Assembly: GCA_044227325.1 (NCBI GenBank)
Contig: JBGAFI010000010.1
Location: 62,001-126,000 of the forward strand
Source: PFJX01 sp044227325
GTDB taxonomy: Bacteria; Pseudomonadota; Gammaproteobacteria; Burkholderiales; Thiobacillaceae
Length of the DNA stretch: 64,000 bases
Direction: 5' to 3'
The translations under genes and the position numbers were made by a program. Under the pieces are notes generated by a model. It worked only from the letters and a program-made list of their open reading frames with translations, was not told the origin of the DNA and made no database searches. Shown here piece by piece: positions 60,051 through 64,000 of this stretch; within the stretch, counting starts at the first letter, position 1; each line of letters opens with the position of its first letter.

Positions 60051-61121
60051 TTAAACCTCCGCCACCCGCACCCTGGGCGCGAGGGCGGTGAACAGTTCGT
60101 AGGCGATGGTGCCGGCGGCGGCGGCCACCTGCTCCGCGGGCAGGCCCACGCCCCAGAGGGTGACCGGGCTGCCCACGTGGGCGCCGGGGATCTCGGACAG
60201 GTCGGCGCACAGCATGTCCATGGAGACCCGGCCCAGGGTGCGGGTGAGCCGGCCCTGGACGACGATGGGCGTGCCGGTCGCGGCGTGGCGCGGATAGCCG
60301 TCGGCGTAGCCGCAGGCGACCACGCCCACCTGCGTGTCCCGCTCGGCGACATAGGTCGCGCCGTAGCCGACGCCTTCCCCCTTGCGCACGAAGCGGGTGG
60401 CGATGATCTGGCTTTCCAGGGTCATGGCGGGCAGCAGGCCGAGATCCTCGCCGTCCCGTTCCGCGAACGGCGAGGCGCCGTACAGCATGATGCCGGGGCG
60501 CACCCAGTCGCCGTGGGCTTCCGGATAGCGCAGCAGGGCGGCCGAATTGGCCAGGGTCACCGGCAGGTTCAGGTCGCGTGTGGCCTCCCGGAACCGGGCC
60601 AGGGGTTCGTCGATCCCGATATCCGTTTCGTCGGCGCCGGCGAAATGGGTCATCACGGTGATGCGCCCCACGTGGGCCGCGCCGCGCAGGACCGCGAGGA
60701 CGTCCGGCAGGCGCTTGGGCGAGAGGCCGAGCCGGTGCATGCCGGTGTCGATCTTCACCAGCACATCCACCTTGTGCTCCAGCTTGCTCCGGGCCAGGGT
60801 TTCCGCCTGGTCCTGGCGGTGGATGACCGGGCGCAGGCGCAGACGGGCGATGTCCGTCAGCTCGTCCGGGTGGAAGAAACCTTCCAGCAGAACGATGGGG
60901 TGGGTGTAGCCCTCGCCGCGCAGCAGGGCGGCTTCCTCGATGGACAGCACGGCGAAGCCGTCCGCCGCGCGGAACGCGCGCGCCACCCGGATCAGGCCGT
61001 GGCCGTAGCCGTTGGCCTTGATCACCGCCATGACCTTGGACTGGGGCGCGGCGCGGCGCGCCACGGCCAGGTTGTGGGCCAGGGCGGCGCTGTCGATGCG
61101 GGCGATCAGGGGACGGGCCAT
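60051..61121 (-). CDS. alr: Alanine racemase
   Basis: A PLP enzyme that makes D-alanine for peptidoglycan. The start MARPLIARIDSAALAHN at 61121 gives 356 residues. PLP-binding Lys35 is in AVIKANGYGHG; the catalytic tyrosine is in GYGATYVAERD (about residue 258); MDMLCADLSEIP matches the C-terminal domain. A 12-codon upstream extension overlaps nothing but runs into the A5 repeat, so I do not use it. Confidence 0.96.
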   Translation of the reverse strand: MARPLIARIDSAALAHNLAVARRAAPQSKVMAVIKANGYGHGLIRVARAFRAADGFAVLSIEEAALLRGEGYTHPIVLLEGFFHPDELTDIARLRLRPVIHRQDQAETLARSKLEHKVDVLVKIDTGMHRLGLSPKRLPDVLAVLRGAAHVGRITVMTHFAGADETDIGIDEPLARFREATRDLNLPVTLANSAALLRYPEAHGDWVRPGIMLYGASPFAERDGEDLGLLPAMTLESQIIATRFVRKGEGVGYGATYVAERDTQVGVVACGYADGYPRHAATGTPIVVQGRLTRTLGRVSMDMLCADLSEIPGAHVGSPVTLWGVGLPAEQVAAAAGTIAYELFTALAPRVRVAEV

Positions 61122-61141
61122 CAATGTGAGCGGATGAGCCC

Positions 61142-61248
61142 GCTCCCCCCTTTGCAAAAGGGGGGCTGGGGGGGATTCCGGAGCTGGCGTGACGGGTTGG
61201 CCGGGCTAAATCCCCCCTGTTCCCCCTTTTGCAAAGGGGGGGACGCCC
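61142..61248. repeat. Family A composite repeat (A5), between alr and dnaB
   Basis: C6-TTTGCAAAAGGGGGG plus TGGGGGGGATTC (61142-61178) faces AAATCCCCCCTGTTCCCC and TTTTGCAAAGGGGGGGACGCC (61207-61248). Confidence 0.85.
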
Positions 61249-61271
61249 AAGCTGCGGTATCGGTAGGAATC

Positions 61272-62672
61272 CTATTCACCGTATCCACTCCCCCCGCCCC
61301 CGGCGAAGCTCTCGAAGCGCGTGTACTCGCCCAGGAAGGTGAGCCGCACCATGCCGATGGGGCCGTTGCGCTGCTTGCCGATGATGATCTCGGCGGTGCC
61401 CTTGTCCTGGCTGTCCGGGTTGTAGACCTCGTCGCGGTAGATGAACAGGATCACGTCCGCGTCCTGCTCGATGGCGCCGGATTCGCGCAGGTCCGACATG
61501 ACCGGCCGCTTGTTGGGGCGCTGTTCCAGGGAACGGTTCAACTGGGACAGGGCGATGACCGGCACGTGCAGCTCCTTCGCCAGGCCCTTGAGGGAGCGGG
61601 ATATCTCGGAGATTTCCGTGGCCCGGTTTTCGCTCTGGCCGCTGCTGCTGCCGGACATCAATTGCAGATAGTCGATGACGATCAGGCCCAGGGGACGGTC
61701 GCCCTGGCATTGGCGCGCCAGGCGGCGGGCGCGGGCGCGCACCTCCATGGCGGTGAGGCCGGGGGATTCGTCGATGAAGAAGGGGGTCTCGTTCAGCCGG
61801 CCGAGGGCGTGGGTCAGGCGCGGCCAGTCGTCCTCGCCGATGCGGCCGGTGCGCAGCTTGTGCTGGTCCAGGCGGCCGACGGAACCCAGCATGCGCATGA
61901 CCAGCTGGGCGGCGCCCATTTCCATGCTGAACACGGCCACCGACAGGTTCGCGTCCAGGGCCACGTTCTCGGCGATGTTGAGGCTGAACGCGGTCTTGCC
62001 CATGGAGGGGCGGCCGGCGACGATGATCAGATCCCCCGGCTGCAGGCCGGAGGTCTTGGTGTCCAGGTCGACGAAGCCGGTGGGCACGCCGGTGACCTCG
62101 CTGGGGTTGTCCCGGTTGTACAGCTCGTCGATGCGGGTGACGACTTCCATGAGCAGGGGCTGCACCGCCTGGAAGCCCTGGGTGGTCTTGGCGCCGGCCT
62201 CCTTGATCTCGAACACCTTGGCTTCCGCCTCGTCCAGGATCTGGGCGGCGGAGCGGCCGGCCGGGCTCAAGGCGGAATCGCTGATCTGGGCGCCCACTTC
62301 CACCAGTTTGCGCAGCACCGCCCGTTCCCGCACGATTTCCGCGTAGCGGCGGATGTTCGCGGCCGAGGGCGTGTTCTGGGCCAGGGCGGCCAGATAGGCG
62401 AGGCCGCCGACGTTGTCGAGCTGCTCCAGGGATTCCAGCGCCTCGGCGACGGTGACCACGTCGGCGGGCTTGTTCTCGTCGATGAGACGGACGATCTGGC
62501 GCCAGATGGATTTGTGGTCGGCGCGGTAGAAGTCCTGTTCGTTGATCAGGTCCGCGACCCGCTCCCAGGCGGTGTTCTCCAGCATCAGTCCGCCCAGCAC
62601 CGACTGCTCCGCCTCGACGGAATGGGGCGGCAGTTTCAGGGCGGACAGTTCGGGATCGAAGACGGCGGACAT
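61272..62672 (-). CDS. dnaB: Replicative DNA helicase DnaB
   Basis: The hexameric helicase that unwinds DNA at the replication fork. With MSAVFDPELSALKLPPH at 62672 it has 466 residues; ATGs at 62699 and 62714 are in frame. The N-terminal domain (about 12-115) is followed by the RecA-like domain with Walker A AGRPSMGKT (219-227), VIDYLQLM as Walker B and the arginine-rich RPVMSDLRESGAIEQDAD. No intein is present. It starts the run dnaB-alr-trpC. Confidence 0.96.
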   Translation of the reverse strand: MSAVFDPELSALKLPPHSVEAEQSVLGGLMLENTAWERVADLINEQDFYRADHKSIWRQIVRLIDENKPADVVTVAEALESLEQLDNVGGLAYLAALAQNTPSAANIRRYAEIVRERAVLRKLVEVGAQISDSALSPAGRSAAQILDEAEAKVFEIKEAGAKTTQGFQAVQPLLMEVVTRIDELYNRDNPSEVTGVPTGFVDLDTKTSGLQPGDLIIVAGRPSMGKTAFSLNIAENVALDANLSVAVFSMEMGAAQLVMRMLGSVGRLDQHKLRTGRIGEDDWPRLTHALGRLNETPFFIDESPGLTAMEVRARARRLARQCQGDRPLGLIVIDYLQLMSGSSSGQSENRATEISEISRSLKGLAKELHVPVIALSQLNRSLEQRPNKRPVMSDLRESGAIEQDADVILFIYRDEVYNPDSQDKGTAEIIIGKQRNGPIGMVRLTFLGEYTRFESFAGGGGSGYGE

Positions 62673-62848
62673 GGGACGATTCTTTCGGGGAAGCGGCATT
62701 GTAAATCGGTCCACTGGACGGCTTCCAATAATCCGCGGCAGGGCGCGGGGCCTAGCTGTCCGAATCCCATGGTGTCAGGAAACCGCAAGGGATGCCCGCC
62801 TAGACTGGCACGCATTGTCGATAAACGAATTCGTACTCCGAAGAAACC

Positions 62849-63418
62849 ATGTCAGACCAGCACTTCCATGTGCACGGCCCCCACGACCACGCGGTCGAGC
62901 ACGAAGCCCACCACGGCCCCGGGCTGGGCCAGCAGGTGGCGATCTTCACCGCCTTGCTGTCCACCGTGGGGGCCATCGTCAGCTATCAGGGCGGCGCCAC
63001 CCAGAACGAATCCATGATGCTGAAGAACGAGGCGGTGTTGCAGAAATCCCTGGCCTCGGACCAGTGGAATTACTACGAGTCCAAGAGCATGAAAGGGCAC
63101 TTGATGGAAATGGCCGCCGAGCTTGGGCCGCAAGAAAAGCGGGAGGGCTATCGCCAGCAAGCCGCGAAATACAAGAAGGAAAAGGAGGAGATCAAGGCCA
63201 AGGCGGAGGGGTTCGAGAAGTCATCCGAGGCCGCGAACCTGGCGAGCGAACACGCCATGCTGCCCCACCACCACCTCGCCCAATCCATGACCTTGATCCA
63301 GATCGCCATCTCCCTGGCTTCGATCACCGTGCTGACCCGCGCCCGCTGGCTGTTCGCCCTGGGTGCCGTGGCGGCGGCGGGCGGTCTGGGCCTGTGGGCG
63401 CTGGCCTGGTGGGCCTGA
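62849..63418 (+). CDS. DUF4337 family protein
   Basis: A 189-residue protein: a His-rich start (MSDQHFHVHGPHDHAVEHEA), a hydrophobic segment (about 28-45), a long charged helix (REGYRQQAAKYKKEKEEIKAKAEGF) and two C-terminal membrane segments (about 145-160 and 165-187). This is the DUF4337 layout. Function is unknown; the His-rich end may bind metal, which is inference. Divergent from dnaB and followed 6 bases later by the PAP2 gene. Confidence 0.85.
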   Translation: MSDQHFHVHGPHDHAVEHEAHHGPGLGQQVAIFTALLSTVGAIVSYQGGATQNESMMLKNEAVLQKSLASDQWNYYESKSMKGHLMEMAAELGPQEKREGYRQQAAKYKKEKEEIKAKAEGFEKSSEAANLASEHAMLPHHHLAQSMTLIQIAISLASITVLTRARWLFALGAVAAAGGLGLWALAWWA

Positions 63419-63424
63419 GCCGGA

Positions 63425-64000
63425 ATGAAGGCGATTCTGTACGATTGGGGTGGGCTCAACGTCTGGCTGTTCCATCTCGTCAACGATGTCCACGGCCTTT
63501 GGTTGGACCGGATCATGCGCCTCGGCACCTTCCTGGGCGGGCACGAACTGTTCCCCGTCTATATCGCCCTCATGGGCTTGCTTGCGGCAAACCTGGCGCG
63601 GCGCGATCCCCGCGCCATGGCCGGCCACGGCTTGCTGACCCTGGTCGTGTTCGCCGTGGCCTACAACCTGGACGGCTGGTTCCTGGAATGGATCAAACCC
63701 GCTTTGAATTTTCCCCGCCCGTCGCTGGCGTTGCCGCCGGAGACGGTCCACGTGGTGGGCGAGATGCGGCTGCATCACAGCCTGCCCAGCGGCCATTCCT
63801 CCTTCGCGATGCTTTGCGTCGCCAGCCTCTGGCCCGTGCTCGATCGGCCGGGTCGTTTCCTGGGGGGCGCATTCGTGTTTTGGGTCGGTCTGTCGCGCGT
63901 CAGTCTGGGCGCCCATTTTCCCGCCGATGTCTTGGCCGGTTTCCTGTCCAGCCTGCTCATCGTTCTGATCGTGCGCGCTCTGTTGGCGCGTCGGATGACC
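63425..64000 (+). CDS. PAP2 family phosphatase (3' end outside window)
   Basis: 192 codons are visible, with no stop before the edge. All three PAP2 motifs are present: K91...RP (KPALNFPRP, 91-99), PSGH (121-124) and SRVSLGAHFPAD (157-168) with the catalytic His124 and His164. About five membrane segments are seen. Such enzymes remove phosphate from lipid phosphates, including undecaprenyl diphosphate; the substrate here is unknown. Confidence 0.9.
   Translation, partial: MKAILYDWGGLNVWLFHLVNDVHGLWLDRIMRLGTFLGGHELFPVYIALMGLLAANLARRDPRAMAGHGLLTLVVFAVAYNLDGWFLEWIKPALNFPRPSLALPPETVHVVGEMRLHHSLPSGHSSFAMLCVASLWPVLDRPGRFLGGAFVFWVGLSRVSLGAHFPADVLAGFLSSLLIVLIVRALLARRMT

Noticed and set aside
60177..63017. 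A 946-codon open frame on the plus strand opposite alr and dnaB
   Set aside because: Same antisense effect; it crosses the A5 repeat and both genes, and its product is Gln/Gly/His/Val-rich with no known domain.

Overview
The window is a GC-rich, gene-dense stretch of a betaproteobacterial chromosome. Support for that placement: the order lepA-lepB-DUF4845-rnc-era-recO-pdxJ, an rpoE-rseA-rseB-rseC-mucD stress operon next to nadB, an ECF sigma/DUF3619/DUF3106/RDD cassette, and DUF3579 and DUF3025 proteins. An Isp-type [NiFe] hydrogenase and a complete V/A-type ATPase next to each other suggest a chemolithotroph, perhaps Thiobacillus-like; this is inference from gene content. No rRNA, tRNA, CRISPR array, prophage or transposase gene was recognised.

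Layout. 1-10.6 kb: the end of a sensor kinase, then minus-strand operons for translation, RNA processing, signal peptidase I and the sigma-E envelope stress response. 10.6-20.8 kb: nadB, pepA, lptFG (lipopolysaccharide export), the ECF cassette, rplU-rpmA, obgE-proB. 20.9-29 kb: ispH, fkpB, lspA, ileS, ribF and murJ on the minus strand, with a 580-bp gene-free gap filled by a repeat element between ileS and ribF. 29-34.8 kb: rpsT, ppa and small housekeeping or unknown genes. 34.8-41.4 kb: hydrogenase maturation (hypC, a maturation protease, a short HupH/HyaF-like protein), then hynS-isp1-isp2-unknown-hynL. 41.5-50.6 kb: V/A-ATPase genes in the order G/H-C-I-K-F-E-A-B-D. 50.6-54.9 kb: a heme-binding-type protein, a diheme peroxidase and a GGDEF/EAL protein. 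54.9-64 kb: a MacAB-like exporter, trpC, alr, dnaB, a DUF4337 protein and a PAP2 phosphatase cut by the window end.

How it fits together. The maturation protease, HypC and the C-terminal DPCxxCxxH processing site of HynL form a consistent maturation set, but HypA, B, D, E and F are not here. Isp1 (membrane cytochrome b type) and Isp2 (HdrD-like iron-sulfur protein) would connect H2 to the quinone or thiol pool. The ATPase is complete at nine subunits and its rotor subunit lacks recognisable Na+ ligands, so proton coupling is likelier.

The most unusual structure is a set of palindromic repeat families. Family A is MITE/BIME-like around C6-TTTG; family B is based on CCCTCCCCC hairpins; family C consists of GTGAAAN heptad arrays; and one 380-bp element is bounded by two hairpins. 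Family B appears inside two essential-type genes, ileS (about 36 residues) and trpC (about 12-17 residues), without breaking the reading frame.
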